Shown in pieces: positions 34,885 through 44,274 of a DNA stretch of 60,993 nt (the stretch's first letter is position 1; the number at the start of each line of letters is the position of its first letter). A program made the translations under genes and the position numbers. The stretch lies in assembly GCA_023958095.1 (NCBI GenBank), contig JAMLGJ010000021.1, forward strand, positions 1 to 60,993, written 5' to 3'. The notes under the pieces were generated by a model. It ran no database searches, was not told where the DNA came from, and was given only the letters and a program-made list of their open reading frames with translations. Origin of the DNA: Microthrixaceae bacterium. GTDB taxonomy: Bacteria; Actinomycetota; Acidimicrobiia; Acidimicrobiales; Microtrichaceae.

Positions 34885-36354
34885 ATGCAGTACTCGGAGC
34901 CCTCGAACGGCCTCCACGGCAACCCTCGAGCGGTGATGCCGGCGGTCGAGGTGGGCCGTCGCGGCTTCCTGGGGGCTTCCGTGGGGGCGGCGGTGCTCAC
35001 CTCGGGCACGATGTGGCATGCCGCGCAGACCGCGAGCGCGGTACCCGGTGAGGGCCCGTACGGTTCGATCGCGAACCGTGTGGCCGACCGCAACGGCGTT
35101 GTCCTCCCCGATGGGTTCACCTCGCGGGTGGTCGCCACCAGCGACTCGCCGGTCGGAGACACCTCCTATGTGTGGCCCGTGTTTCCCGACGGAGCCGCGA
35201 CGTTCGGCTCGGACGGGCCCGACGGAGGCTGGATCTACGTGTGCAACAGCGAGGCGGTCCTGCCCGGCACCGGGGGTGTGTCCGCCGTCAGGTTCACCGC
35301 GGACGGGGAGATCGCGGATGCCTACCGCATCCTCGAGGGCTCCACGGTGAACTGCGCGGGCGGCCCCACACCGTGGGGGACCTGGCTCTCCTGCGAGGAG
35401 TACGACTGGCACGGCAACCGCGATGCCACCGAGGCGTTCGGCTCGGTGGCCGGTCGGGTGTTCGAGACCGATCCGACGGGCTCCACGGATCCGGTGGTGC
35501 TCCCGGCGTTGGGACTGTTCCAGCACGAAGCAGCGGCGGTCGACCCGGTCAACGAGCGCGTCTACATGACCGAGGACCAGCCCGACGGATGCCTCTACCG
35601 CTTCGTTCCCGACAGCTACCCGTCGCTGGGGTCGGGACGGCTCGAAGTGGCACTCCTGGAGGCAGGGACGCTGACCTGGGAGGAGGTCCCGGACCCGAGC
35701 GCCGCTTCCGAACCGACGAAGGACCAGGTCCCCGGCGCGGCGAGGTTCGATGGAGGAGAGGGGCTCTGGTACCACGACGGCACGGTTGTGTTCGCCACCA
35801 AGGGTGACAACCGCGTGCACGCCGTGGACGCCGCCACCGGCGCCTACAGGGTGATCTACGACGCCGACGACCTGGGAGGGGATGCACCGCTGAGGGGGGT
35901 CGACAACCTGACCGTGGAGCCCGGTTCCGGAGACGTGTACGTGGCCGAGGACGGCGGCAACATGGAGGTCGTGATCATCACCCCCTCGGGTGAGGTTGCC
36001 CCGTTCGCCCGTGTGGATGGCCATGAGGGATCGGAGGTCACCGGTCCGGTGTTCAGCCCCGATGGTTCCAGGCTCTACTTCAGCTCTCAGCGGGGGAGTG
36101 ACGGACGGGGCGTCACCTTCGAGGTGTCGGGTCCCTTCCGGGGGGCCGTGGATGCGGTCCCGAGCGAGACGACCACGACCGTCGCGGACTCGATCGAGTC
36201 GGCCTCGGCGTCGGCCCGGACAGCCGATGCGGGTTCCGGTGGAATCGATCCTCCACTGGTGGCCGGAGCGGCTGCGGCGGCGCTGGCGGCCGGTGGCATC
36301 GGAGTGCTGTTGCGCCGCAGGGGAAGAGGCGCCGTCGGGCGCGGCGACGACTGA
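34885..36354 (+). CDS. PhoX-like (DUF839) Tat-exported protein
   Basis: A 489-residue exported protein. VGRRGFLGASVGAAVL near the start is a Tat signal (twin Arg followed by FLG) and the family motif NCAGGPTPWGTWLSCEE is intact, as are EHEAAAVDP-type (FQHEAAAVDPVNERVYMTED) and beta-propeller motifs. PhoX proteins are calcium-dependent alkaline phosphatases, and some members have other roles. A C-terminal hydrophobic segment (about 460-480) and Arg-rich end suggest an anchor. Starts: GTG 34882 or ATG 34885, or ATG 34936 immediately before the Tat motif. 13 bp before the sulfatase gene. Confidence 0.82.
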   Translation: MQYSEPSNGLHGNPRAVMPAVEVGRRGFLGASVGAAVLTSGTMWHAAQTASAVPGEGPYGSIANRVADRNGVVLPDGFTSRVVATSDSPVGDTSYVWPVFPDGAATFGSDGPDGGWIYVCNSEAVLPGTGGVSAVRFTADGEIADAYRILEGSTVNCAGGPTPWGTWLSCEEYDWHGNRDATEAFGSVAGRVFETDPTGSTDPVVLPALGLFQHEAAAVDPVNERVYMTEDQPDGCLYRFVPDSYPSLGSGRLEVALLEAGTLTWEEVPDPSAASEPTKDQVPGAARFDGGEGLWYHDGTVVFATKGDNRVHAVDAATGAYRVIYDADDLGGDAPLRGVDNLTVEPGSGDVYVAEDGGNMEVVIITPSGEVAPFARVDGHEGSEVTGPVFSPDGSRLYFSSQRGSDGRGVTFEVSGPFRGAVDAVPSETTTTVADSIESASASARTADAGSGGIDPPLVAGAAAAALAAGGIGVLLRRRGRGAVGRGDD

Positions 36355-36367
36355 CCCGGGAGGAACC

Positions 36368-37966
36368 GTGGGACGCAACATCCTGTTGATCACGACTGAC
36401 CAACAGCGCTACGACTCGCTCGGGTGCAACGGTGGAACCGTGGCGCGCACCCCGGTCGTGGACGCGCTCGCCCAGCGCGGGCTCAACTTCGAGCGGGCCT
36501 ACAACCAGAACACCGTGTGCATGCCCGCGCGGTGTTCGATCCTGACCGGGCAGTACCCGCGCACCCACGGCGTGGTGGCGAACGGGATTCCCCTGCCCGA
36601 GGACGCCCCATCGATAGCCGCCCACCTCGCCGACCGGGCCGGCTACCGCACCGCGCTGGTCGGCAAGGCCCACTTCGAGCCGGCCTTCGACCCCGAGAAC
36701 CGTTGGGAGGAGAACCGGCGGTGGCACCGCGGTGACACCGGAGCATGGAGGGGATTCGAGTACTCGGTGCAGGCGGTCCACATCGCCCAGTTCAACGGCC
36801 ACCCGATCGCCCACTACGGAACCTGGCTGGCCGAGGAGCACCCCGAGCACCTCGAGAGCTTCGCCCCGCTGTTGGGCGCGGTGCCCGGGGGTGACACCGG
36901 GGCTCCGGAGACCAGGAACAACCCGATTCCCGCCGAGTGGTACCACACGAACTGGGTCACCGAGGCCGTGATGGCCCAGCTGGACCGCTACCGCGACGAC
37001 GAGGACTGGTTCGTGTGGATGTCGTTCCCGGATCCCCACCATCCCTGGGACCCACCCGCCGAGGAGCTGCACCGGGTTCCCTGGCAGGACCTCGAGCTGC
37101 CGGATGCCCACCCCGGGTCCGACGAGGAGCTGCGGCGCATACTCGAGCGCAGGCCCGCGCACTGGCTCGGCTACTACGAGGGAACGTTCGTGAACGCCGA
37201 GGGCGCACCGGCGGTGTTCTCGGTGCCCACCCTGACCCACGACCAGATACGGGAGGTCAACGCGAAGGTGCACGTCATGAACGAGCTCGTCGACGAGGCG
37301 TGCGGGCGTGTCCTCGAGCACCTGGCGGCCAAGGGCTGGCTCGATGACACCGACGTGTTCTTCACGACCGACCATGGTGAGCTGCAGGGCGACTACGGGC
37401 TCCTCTACAAGGGTCCGTTCCACGTGGATTCGCTCATGAGGCTCCCACTCGTGTGGGCCCCTGCCAGGAGCGCGGGCATCGCACCCGGCGTGGTCTCGGA
37501 CCCGGTGGAACAGATCGACCTCGCGGCCACCTTCTGTGGGATCGCCGGTATCGAGGTCCCACCGTGGTGCCAGGGTTCACCGCTCCCGTTCGCCGACGGT
37601 TCGGGTCGCGAGCGCGCACTTTGCGAGTGGGACAGCCAGTTCCCGGGTTGGGGAATGCACCTGCGCACGATCTACCGCGACGGTTGGCTGTGCACGGTCT
37701 ACGAGCCGAGCACGGCGGGCCAGCCCAACGGGCTCGAGCGTTCGGCGATCGCGACCGCGATGTTCGGCGACGCCCTGACCACCCCGATCGACATCCGCTA
37801 CGACGGAACCGAGGGTGAGCTCTACAACGTCGCGGAGGATCCCCGCCAGTGGTGGAACCTGTGGGACGACCCGGCCCGCCGTTCCATCCGCGACGACCTG
37901 GTGGCCGATCTGTACGCATCCATGAGCGACGAGGTCAGGCACCTGGACGTCGAGGCACCGGCATGA
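36368..37966 (+). CDS. Sulfatase-family hydrolase
   Basis: A 532-residue sulfatase. NILLITTDQQRYDSLG supplies the metal-binding Asp pair, VCMPARCSILTGQYPRTHG is the C-x-P-x-R motif whose Cys becomes formylglycine, and TTDHGELQGDYGLLYKG the second metal site. No signal peptide is evident, so the enzyme may be cytoplasmic or need another export route. GTG 36368 has GGGAGG upstream and lies 13 bp after the PhoX-like gene, suggesting cotranscription; both might recover phosphate or sulfate from organic esters. No formylglycine-generating enzyme is in the window. Confidence 0.85.
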   Translation: MGRNILLITTDQQRYDSLGCNGGTVARTPVVDALAQRGLNFERAYNQNTVCMPARCSILTGQYPRTHGVVANGIPLPEDAPSIAAHLADRAGYRTALVGKAHFEPAFDPENRWEENRRWHRGDTGAWRGFEYSVQAVHIAQFNGHPIAHYGTWLAEEHPEHLESFAPLLGAVPGGDTGAPETRNNPIPAEWYHTNWVTEAVMAQLDRYRDDEDWFVWMSFPDPHHPWDPPAEELHRVPWQDLELPDAHPGSDEELRRILERRPAHWLGYYEGTFVNAEGAPAVFSVPTLTHDQIREVNAKVHVMNELVDEACGRVLEHLAAKGWLDDTDVFFTTDHGELQGDYGLLYKGPFHVDSLMRLPLVWAPARSAGIAPGVVSDPVEQIDLAATFCGIAGIEVPPWCQGSPLPFADGSGRERALCEWDSQFPGWGMHLRTIYRDGWLCTVYEPSTAGQPNGLERSAIATAMFGDALTTPIDIRYDGTEGELYNVAEDPRQWWNLWDDPARRSIRDDLVADLYASMSDEVRHLDVEAPA

Positions 37967-38021
37967 CCCGGCGCGGGCCGTGCGGTTCCGGCGTGGGGCG
38001 GAGCTGGGCAAGGATTGAACG

Positions 38022-39365
38022 GTGCATGTGATCGTCCTGGGTGCCGGCGAAGTGGGTTCCTACGTCGCCGAGCGCCTCAGCAAGCAGGGTGTCGACGTCG
38101 CGGTCATCGAGAGTGACCCCCGGAGGCTGGCGGCGGTCGAGGAGAAGCTGGACGTGATGGCGATCCACGGGAGTGGCACCCATCCCGCCGTGCTCAACCG
38201 GGCCGGAATCGGCCGCGCGGAGTTGCTCGTGGCGGTCACGAACCACGACGAGGTCAACCTGGTCGCGTCCCTCGCCGCGAAGCAGGCGGGGGTGAATCGG
38301 ACCCTGGTGCGTCTCGAGGCGTCCGAACTGCGAAGCGATGCCGCAGCAGAGCTGCGCTCCGCCCTGGGTGCCGACCTGGTGATCGACCCGGATGCCGAGG
38401 CGGCCCGCGACATCCTGCAACTGCTCGAGATGCCCGGTGCCAGCGAGGTCGAGGTTCTCGCCGGCGGTGAGGTGCTCATAGTCGGGGCACGCCTCACCGC
38501 CGAGTCATCGCTGGTGGGCAAGACCCTCCACGAGGTGGCCACCGAGAACGAGCCTGACTGGGAGTTCCTCTTCGGAACCATCTCGCGCGGGGGTGAGACG
38601 ATCATTCCCCGGGGGAACCAGGAACTGCGCGCCGACGACATGGTGCGGGTGCTGTGCAAGAGGGCGGCGCGACGCCGCCTCATGGACGTGTTGGACCTCG
38701 CTGTCCGCGCCCCGCGCAGTGTCCTGTTGCTGGGTGGTGGCCGGACCGCGGAGCTGGTGGCACTGCCCCTCGCCCGGCGCGGAGCCGAGGTGGTGATCAT
38801 CGAGAGCGACGAGCAGCGCGCCCGCGAGCTGGCCGAGCAGCTGCACCGCGTGACCGTGCTCCGGGGGGACATCACCGACGCCGAGGTCCTCCTGGATGCC
38901 GACGTGGGCAAGTTCGACGCGGTGGCGGCACTCACCGGAGCCGACGATGCGAACATCATCGCCTGCCTGTTCGCGAACTCCCAGGGGGTCGGCGAGTCCC
39001 TGGCGATCGCCCACCGCCTCGAGCTGCTCCCGATGCTCACCGAGATCGGCATCGACGCCGCACTCTCGCCCCGCACGGCCACCGCCGACAGGGTTATCTC
39101 ACTCGTCCGCGGCGAGATCGCCGGCGTGGCGACGTTCCTCGAGGGGCCGGTCGAGATACTCGAGTACGAGGTCGCTCCGGGAAGCCCCGCCGATGGGGCG
39201 GTCGTGGCGGACATGGACCTTCCGGAGGACCTTCTGCTGGGCGCAGTGGTCCACGACGGTGTCCCCGAGATAGCGCGCGGTCATTCGAAGCTGGCTGCAG
39301 GAGACCACGTGGTGGCGTTCGCCATGCCGAGCGCCGCGGAACGAGTCGGCAGCCTGTTCGCGTGA
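38022..39365 (+). CDS. trkA: Trk potassium uptake regulatory subunit TrkA
   Basis: A 447-residue cytoplasmic NAD-binding subunit that gates TrkH. It has the duplicated RCK structure: RCK_N (GAGEVGSYVAERLSKQG), RCK_C, a second RCK_N (LLLGGGRTAELVALPLARRG) and RCK_C, the standard length and order. Start GTG 38022. TGA overlaps the first trkH by 4 bp, so the three genes form an operon. Confidence 0.93.
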   Translation: MHVIVLGAGEVGSYVAERLSKQGVDVAVIESDPRRLAAVEEKLDVMAIHGSGTHPAVLNRAGIGRAELLVAVTNHDEVNLVASLAAKQAGVNRTLVRLEASELRSDAAAELRSALGADLVIDPDAEAARDILQLLEMPGASEVEVLAGGEVLIVGARLTAESSLVGKTLHEVATENEPDWEFLFGTISRGGETIIPRGNQELRADDMVRVLCKRAARRRLMDVLDLAVRAPRSVLLLGGGRTAELVALPLARRGAEVVIIESDEQRARELAEQLHRVTVLRGDITDAEVLLDADVGKFDAVAALTGADDANIIACLFANSQGVGESLAIAHRLELLPMLTEIGIDAALSPRTATADRVISLVRGEIAGVATFLEGPVEILEYEVAPGSPADGAVVADMDLPEDLLLGAVVHDGVPEIARGHSKLAAGDHVVAFAMPSAAERVGSLFA

Positions 39366-40933
39366 CGGACCGGGGCCGTGCCGAGGCCGCGGCAGCGCTC
39401 GTGGCCGGTCGCGGCCAGCGGCGGTTCGCCTCGGCCGAGCTGAACCTCGTCGGGTTGGCGCTGGTGATCTGTGGAGTCGCCCTGGTCGTGTCCGCCGCGG
39501 CCGACCTGACCGGCGGGGCCTCGGATGCGGCCGTGCTCCTGGGGATCGGCATCGGGAGTGCGGTGTCGGGGCTGGTGCTGCGTTCCCGGTTCCCGCTGCC
39601 CGAGCGCATCACGCCCCGCTCCTCGCTGCGGACCGCCGCAGCGGCGTTGGGGGCGATGATCGCTGTCTCCACGGTGGTCTACCTGGCAACCGGTGCGATC
39701 GATGGCCTCCAGAGCGCTTCGATCGAGTCGACCTCCGGATTCACGACCACCGCGCTCTCGGTCATCGGCGACCCGGAGCTGCAGCCCCGGGGGGTCCTCT
39801 TCTGGCGTGCCAGCACACAGTGGATCGGCGGGTTCACCGCCCTGGCGACGATCATCGCAGTGCTTCCGTTCCTGGGCGTGAGTGGGCCCGCGGACCCGCA
39901 GACACGGCTTCCCACGGGGGTGTCACACCTGACCTCGGGCCACGTGCGGCGACTGCTGGGCCGCTACGCGCTGTTGTACCTGATCCTCTCGTTGGTCGGT
40001 GCGCTGGTCTTCCTCATCGGGGGAATGGGCCCCTTCGATGCGACCACCTACGCCTTCACCACGATCTCCACCGGTGGGTTCGCCAACCACGACGGGTCGT
40101 TCAGCCGTTTCGACTCGGAGCTGCTCGAGTGGATGGGGGTGCTCGGGATGGCCCTGGGTGGCCTGTCGCTGTCGGTTGTCTGGTCGGCACTGCGCGGGCA
40201 CACCCAACGCGTGTTCGGAGCACGCGAGCTGTGGGCCTACGCGGGGCTGCTGGTCGGGTCCACCGCGGTGATCGCGGTCGTGCAGTCGCCGGGTGACGGA
40301 CTGCGGGAGAACCTGCGCCTGTCCGCGTTCACCGCCACCTCGGCAGTGTCCTCCACCGGCCACTGGGTCACGGACTGGTCATCGTTCGAGCCGGGCCTGC
40401 AGATGATGCTCGTCCTGCTCATAGGAATCGGGGCGATGTCGGGCTCGGTGGGCGGTGGGTTCCGCATCGTGCGCGCGATGGCGTTGTTCAGTTTCCTGTG
40501 GCGAGAGCTGGTGACCCAGTTGCAGCCACGGCTGGTCCGTTCGGTGCGCGTGGGTCCGGAGGTCGTCTCGGAACCCATGGCAACGAGGATCCTCGGGTAC
40601 CAGGCCCTGTACGTGGGCACGGCCGCGGCGGGATTCCTCGGTCTGGCGGCCGCAGGCACGGATGTGGTCACCGCCCTCTCCGGTTCGGTGAGTGCGCTGG
40701 CCACCTACGGACCCGCGCTCGGAGAGCTCGGCGTGGGCGAACCGGTCTCGGCGCTCGGAGGAGGGGCGATGGCGGTGCTGGGCTTCCTCATGTTCGCGGG
40801 CCGCATCGAGCTCTACCCGCTGCTGGACGGCCTCGTGTGGATCCTCTTCGCCCCACTGCGTCGGGTCAGGCGGGCATCGTTCTCGTGGGCACCGTCGCTG
40901 CGATCCCCGGCACGCCGGAGGTCGGGCACATGA
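39362..40933 (+). CDS. trkH: TrkH-like cation transporter with altered pore loop
   Basis: A 523-residue membrane protein of the TrkH/KtrB superfamily, four membrane-pore-membrane repeats. The four filter segments read SGFTTTALSV, TISTGGFANH, VSSTGHWVTD and SALATYGPALG. In the first, Ala replaces the usual Gly of TTG; the third has Thr-Gly-His and the fourth Tyr-Gly-Pro in place of the usual Asn-x-Gly-Pro. In related HKT channels, loss of the first-loop Gly shifts preference from K+ to Na+. So this paralogue may conduct Na+, be weakly conductive, or pair with the next protein. Overlaps both neighbours by 4 bp. Confidence 0.85.
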   Translation: MTDRGRAEAAAALVAGRGQRRFASAELNLVGLALVICGVALVVSAAADLTGGASDAAVLLGIGIGSAVSGLVLRSRFPLPERITPRSSLRTAAAALGAMIAVSTVVYLATGAIDGLQSASIESTSGFTTTALSVIGDPELQPRGVLFWRASTQWIGGFTALATIIAVLPFLGVSGPADPQTRLPTGVSHLTSGHVRRLLGRYALLYLILSLVGALVFLIGGMGPFDATTYAFTTISTGGFANHDGSFSRFDSELLEWMGVLGMALGGLSLSVVWSALRGHTQRVFGARELWAYAGLLVGSTAVIAVVQSPGDGLRENLRLSAFTATSAVSSTGHWVTDWSSFEPGLQMMLVLLIGIGAMSGSVGGGFRIVRAMALFSFLWRELVTQLQPRLVRSVRVGPEVVSEPMATRILGYQALYVGTAAAGFLGLAAAGTDVVTALSGSVSALATYGPALGELGVGEPVSALGGGAMAVLGFLMFAGRIELYPLLDGLVWILFAPLRRVRRASFSWAPSLRSPARRRSGT

Positions 40934-42480
40934 GGCGCCCGGGTGAGCGTGTCGACACCCGCCTCGCTCCACCGGTGCAGCGGGTGCCCAGGATCGACAG
41001 CGTCTGGGTGCACATGGCGGGGTTGTCGCTGGTCTTCGCAGCCGCCGGAATGGGACTGAGCGCCGTGGTGGACCTGGTGGAGCACGGCCACTCGACGCTC
41101 GACCTGCTCGCTGCGGCCGCGGTGACCGCGGTGGTCGGGGCCGCGATGCGACGTTTCTCGCGCATCCCGGCGGAGCTGTCGCCCGGAGCGGTGTTCGTGG
41201 CGGTCTGCATCTCCTGGGTTCTCACCTCCGTGGCCGGAGCCCTGCCATACCTCACCACCGGCCTGCTCGACGGGCTCGAGCCGGCCCTGTTCGAGTCGGT
41301 GTCGGGATTCACGTGCACCGGATCGAGCGTGTTCACCGCGGAGAACTTCGCCGATGCGACCCCGGGGGTGCTCTTCTGGAGGCAGATGACCCAGTGGTTC
41401 GGCGGCATGGGGATCATCGTCCTGGCGGTGGCTGTGCTGCCGTTCCTCGGCGTCGGTGGGCTCGAACTCATCCGGGCGGAGGCACCCGGACCCACCTCGG
41501 ATCGCCTGGCGCCGCGAGTGAGCGAGACAGCCAAGCGTCTCTGGGCTGTGTACCTCGTGTTCACCGTGGCGAGCATCATCGCCCTGCTCCTCACCGGAAT
41601 CGGTTGGTTCGACTCCGCGGGGCTCGCGCTCGCCCTGGTCTCCACCGGCGGTTTCGCCCCGGAGGCGGCTTCCATCGGCACCTACGACTCGGTGGCGGTC
41701 GAACTGGTGCTGGTGGTCGGGATGATCATCGGTGGGGCGTCCTTCACGCTGCTCTACGCGGCGCTGCGGGGTCGGCCACTGGACTACCTCCGCAACGCCG
41801 AGTTCAGGGGCTACATCCTCGCGATGGCCCTGGGCATGGGACTGGTGGCGTTGTTCCTGGCCGGTTCGGGAATGGCTCCGGGTGAGTCGCTGCGCATGGC
41901 CGTGTTCAACGTCGCGACCCTGGCCACCTCGACGGGGTTCGGCAACGCCACCGGCGCGGGCTCGCCCGGTGACTTCGCCGAGTGGGTTCCCGCGGCACAG
42001 GTCGTGCTGGTGCTGTTCATGTGGGTCGGGGGCATGACCGGATCGACCTCGGGCGGCATGAAGGTCCTGCGGGCGCAGGTGATGGCCAGGGTCGCCTGGC
42101 GCGAGCTCCGCCGCGCCGAGCGCCCTCGGGCGGTGCTCCCACTCAAGCAGGGCAGGGATGTCCTCGCCGAGGACGTGGTGGGCCGGATCGCGGGATTCGT
42201 GCTGTTGTACATCGTGATCGTGCTCGCGGCCACGCTGGCGTTGACACTTGCCGGAAACGACGTGCTGACCGGATTCTCCGGGGCGGTGAGCGCCATGGGC
42301 AACATGGGGCCCGCCCTGGGTGAGGCCGGTCCGGCATCCAGCTTCGCGGTCTACAGCGCAGCGGAGCGGATGATCCTCGCGGCGCTCATGCTGGTGGGCC
42401 GTCTCGAGGTGTTCCCGACGGTTCTCACGGTGGTCATCATCGGGCGTTGGATCGCGAGGCGCGTGCCCGGCCGGGCGTGA
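40930..42480 (+). CDS. trkH: TrkH potassium transporter, canonical filter
   Basis: A 516-residue TrkH. Its filter segments are canonical: SGFTCTGSSVF, LVSTGGFAPE, LATSTGFGNAT and SAMGNMGPALG. TrkH subunits dimerise and dock on a TrkA tetramer. ATG 40930 overlaps the preceding trkH stop (ATGA). Two trkH genes after one trkA, with one altered, suggests a heterodimer or two transporters sharing a gating subunit. Confidence 0.92.
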   Translation: MRRPGERVDTRLAPPVQRVPRIDSVWVHMAGLSLVFAAAGMGLSAVVDLVEHGHSTLDLLAAAAVTAVVGAAMRRFSRIPAELSPGAVFVAVCISWVLTSVAGALPYLTTGLLDGLEPALFESVSGFTCTGSSVFTAENFADATPGVLFWRQMTQWFGGMGIIVLAVAVLPFLGVGGLELIRAEAPGPTSDRLAPRVSETAKRLWAVYLVFTVASIIALLLTGIGWFDSAGLALALVSTGGFAPEAASIGTYDSVAVELVLVVGMIIGGASFTLLYAALRGRPLDYLRNAEFRGYILAMALGMGLVALFLAGSGMAPGESLRMAVFNVATLATSTGFGNATGAGSPGDFAEWVPAAQVVLVLFMWVGGMTGSTSGGMKVLRAQVMARVAWRELRRAERPRAVLPLKQGRDVLAEDVVGRIAGFVLLYIVIVLAATLALTLAGNDVLTGFSGAVSAMGNMGPALGEAGPASSFAVYSAAERMILAALMLVGRLEVFPTVLTVVIIGRWIARRVPGRA

Positions 42481-42630
42481 CGCCCCGCCCGTGTGGTGGG
42501 CCCCGCGAAGCGGTCGCGACGACCCGGTCGTGAACGGGGTACCCCTTCACCTACACTCTGGCGGTCGGGCGAAGTCCTCCCGGCGAAGCCGCTCGCCCCG
42601 GCGAGTTCGGCAGTACAGAAAGCATGTGCA

Positions 42631-42837
42631 ATGAGTGTTTCCACCGGAACCGTCAAGTTCTTCAACAACGAGAAGGGCTACGGCTTCATCTCGCGCGAGG
42701 GTGAGGACGACGTGTTCGTCCACTTCTCCAACATCGCCGGTGAGGGTTTCAAGTCCCTCGACGAGGGCCAGACGGTCGAGTTCGAGGTCGGCCCCGGGCG
42801 CAAGGGCCCCGAGGCGCTGAACGTCAGGGTCGTCTGA
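42631..42837 (+). CDS. cspA: Cold-shock protein
   Basis: A 68-residue single OB-fold RNA chaperone. It carries RNP1 (KGYGFI) and RNP2 (VFVHFS) motifs in the family order, and a short acidic segment. Start ATG 42631, with only a weak upstream purine stretch (agaaagca). Its 5' leader to the trkH stop is about 150 bp, long enough for the structured leader common in csp genes; I could not assign one. Confidence 0.95.
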   Translation: MSVSTGTVKFFNNEKGYGFISREGEDDVFVHFSNIAGEGFKSLDEGQTVEFEVGPGRKGPEALNVRVV

Positions 42838-42860
42838 CCCACAGGCGCCGCCGCGCCCTG

Positions 42861-43310
42861 GTGGTGCTGCCGGTCCCAGCAGTGGCCCGGCTCCTGCGCA
42901 CCGCCGATCTTCTCGAACGCTGCTTCGACGCGTCCGAACGCGCCCGGCTGGGAGGTCCCGATCCGGACCCCGGCCGGGTCGCGGCGCGCCTGGCTGCAAA
43001 GGCCGCTGCGTCGGAGGTGATGGGCACCGGCCGGGTCTGGCCCGGCCTGGACGGACGGTCGGGCGACGAACCGCTCGCGTTGCCCGACGAGGAGACCTGC
43101 GCTCGGATGCGTGCTGCGGTGCTGAGTGGTCCCGGTGTCCCCGACGGGCCCGACACCGCTGCCCCCGAGTTGTCGGTGCCCGACCACGGGCGTGACGCCC
43201 GGGGCGGGGGCCGGGGACGTCTCCTCGTCTCGCTGAGCCACGATGCGGACCTGGCGGCCGCGCTCGTGCTCGACGCCGGTCAGGCGGAATCGGTGAGGGA
43301 AGCCACCTGA
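42861..43310 (+). CDS. AcpS-like protein, degenerate
   Basis: A 149-residue protein resembling holo-ACP synthase. The C-terminal LVSLSHDADLAAALVL and the middle RLAAKAAASEVMGTGRVWPGL align with AcpS motifs. However the metal-binding Asp of the N-terminal GTD motif falls at VLPVP, and the Glu of the usual KEA motif is Ala (KAA), so phosphopantetheinyl transfer is doubtful. It may be a decayed AcpS or a repurposed one. It follows cspA closely and overlaps the 3' end of the convergent MCD gene by 31 bp. Start GTG 42861 (or 42864); there is no clear ribosome site. Confidence 0.5.
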   Translation: MVLPVPAVARLLRTADLLERCFDASERARLGGPDPDPGRVAARLAAKAAASEVMGTGRVWPGLDGRSGDEPLALPDEETCARMRAAVLSGPGVPDGPDTAAPELSVPDHGRDARGGGRGRLLVSLSHDADLAAALVLDAGQAESVREAT

Positions 43311-44134
43311 TCCCCGACCACCGGGTGCCCGGCGCGCAGCGCCGACAGGTTCGCCGCGATGTCCTCGGGGTGGTAGCGGTAGTTGGCCATCACGCCGAAC
43401 GAGCGATCCCGGCCACGCTGGGAGGGGTCCGCGTCGGGGAGTACCCGCCACAAGCGAGCGCCGTTGCCCATGTGGAACCGGGCCACGGGATCGAGCAGGC
43501 GTCCGTCGGGCCCGATGGTGCGCAGGTAGGTCGCGCATGAGGCTGCGAGGTCCTCTCGTGTCCGGTGGCGTTCGTGCCAAGTCCTGAACCCGGGCACCGG
43601 GGACATGGTCGTGAGCACCTCGAGTCCGCCGAGTTCGGAGCGCAGTTGCTCCCCGGCGTCCTTCACCAGCTGCGTCCCGGCGCCGATGCCGGCGAGTCCG
43701 CCCTGCGCGTTCCATATTGAGTAGAAGACCGCCGAGTCGCCCAGTTCGGGATCCAGCACCGGTACCTCCGGCGACAGGACCTCCGCGAGGGTCTCGGGTA
43801 CACCCCTGCAGAGGGCGACCCACAGGACGTTCATGGGCCGGCCGGGCAGGGAGGGGTGTTCGGCCACGAACACCCGGCGGTCCGTCGCCAAGCGGCGCCG
43901 GAGTTCCGCAGCATCCCCCGCAGGGTGCACCGGTTCACGCCGTGCGAGTGACACCGCGAGGTCGCGGTCGGCACCGGTCGGGCCCGGTTCGAGGGCCCTG
44001 ACGACGGTCCCCTCCGCGAGGGTCGCGCGCAGTCGTTCGGTCAGCGAGACGGTCTCGGGATCGTCTCGGCCGCGTTGCGCGAGCAGTCGCTCGCGTCGCT
44101 CGACCAGCTCGGATGTCCTGACCGCCTCAGCCAT
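43280..44134 (-). CDS. Malonyl-CoA decarboxylase, short form
   Basis: A 284-residue protein equivalent to the catalytic domain of malonyl-CoA decarboxylase (malonyl-CoA to acetyl-CoA + CO2). Family blocks are present: HPAGDAAELRRRLATDRRVF, SAVFYSIWNAQGGLAGIGAG, TTMSPVPGFRTW (with the catalytic Ser) and ARFHMGNGARLWRV (catalytic His). The N-terminal helical domain that brings full-length enzymes to 400-500 residues is absent. ATG 44134 follows AAGGGACG; an upstream extension to 44221 is open but unlike the family. Convergent with the AcpS-like gene. Confidence 0.8.
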   Translation of the reverse strand: MAEAVRTSELVERRERLLAQRGRDDPETVSLTERLRATLAEGTVVRALEPGPTGADRDLAVSLARREPVHPAGDAAELRRRLATDRRVFVAEHPSLPGRPMNVLWVALCRGVPETLAEVLSPEVPVLDPELGDSAVFYSIWNAQGGLAGIGAGTQLVKDAGEQLRSELGGLEVLTTMSPVPGFRTWHERHRTREDLAASCATYLRTIGPDGRLLDPVARFHMGNGARLWRVLPDADPSQRGRDRSFGVMANYRYHPEDIAANLSALRAGHPVVGDQVASLTDSA

Positions 44135-44222
44135 CGTCCCTTGCGAGGCCGTTGGTGACCGGGTGTCGCTGTTCTGCTCTCCGCACCGGCCCATCATGGA
44201 AGCGCAGCGACCCCGGCCCAAA

Positions 44223-44251
44223 ACCCGGGGCGCGAGCCCGGGTGGCTCGCG
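44223..44251. promoter_or_regulatory. Two mutually exclusive hairpins before M50 gene
   Basis: ACCCGGG (44223-44229) pairs with CCCGGGT (44237-44243), while CGCGAGC (44231-44237) pairs with GCTCGCG (44245-44251). The stems share bases, so only one can form. They lie 24 bp before the ATG at 44275. Could be a switch or chance GC-rich pairing. Confidence 0.3.
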
Positions 44252-44274
44252 GTGCTCTGTAGCCTTGGGCGTCC

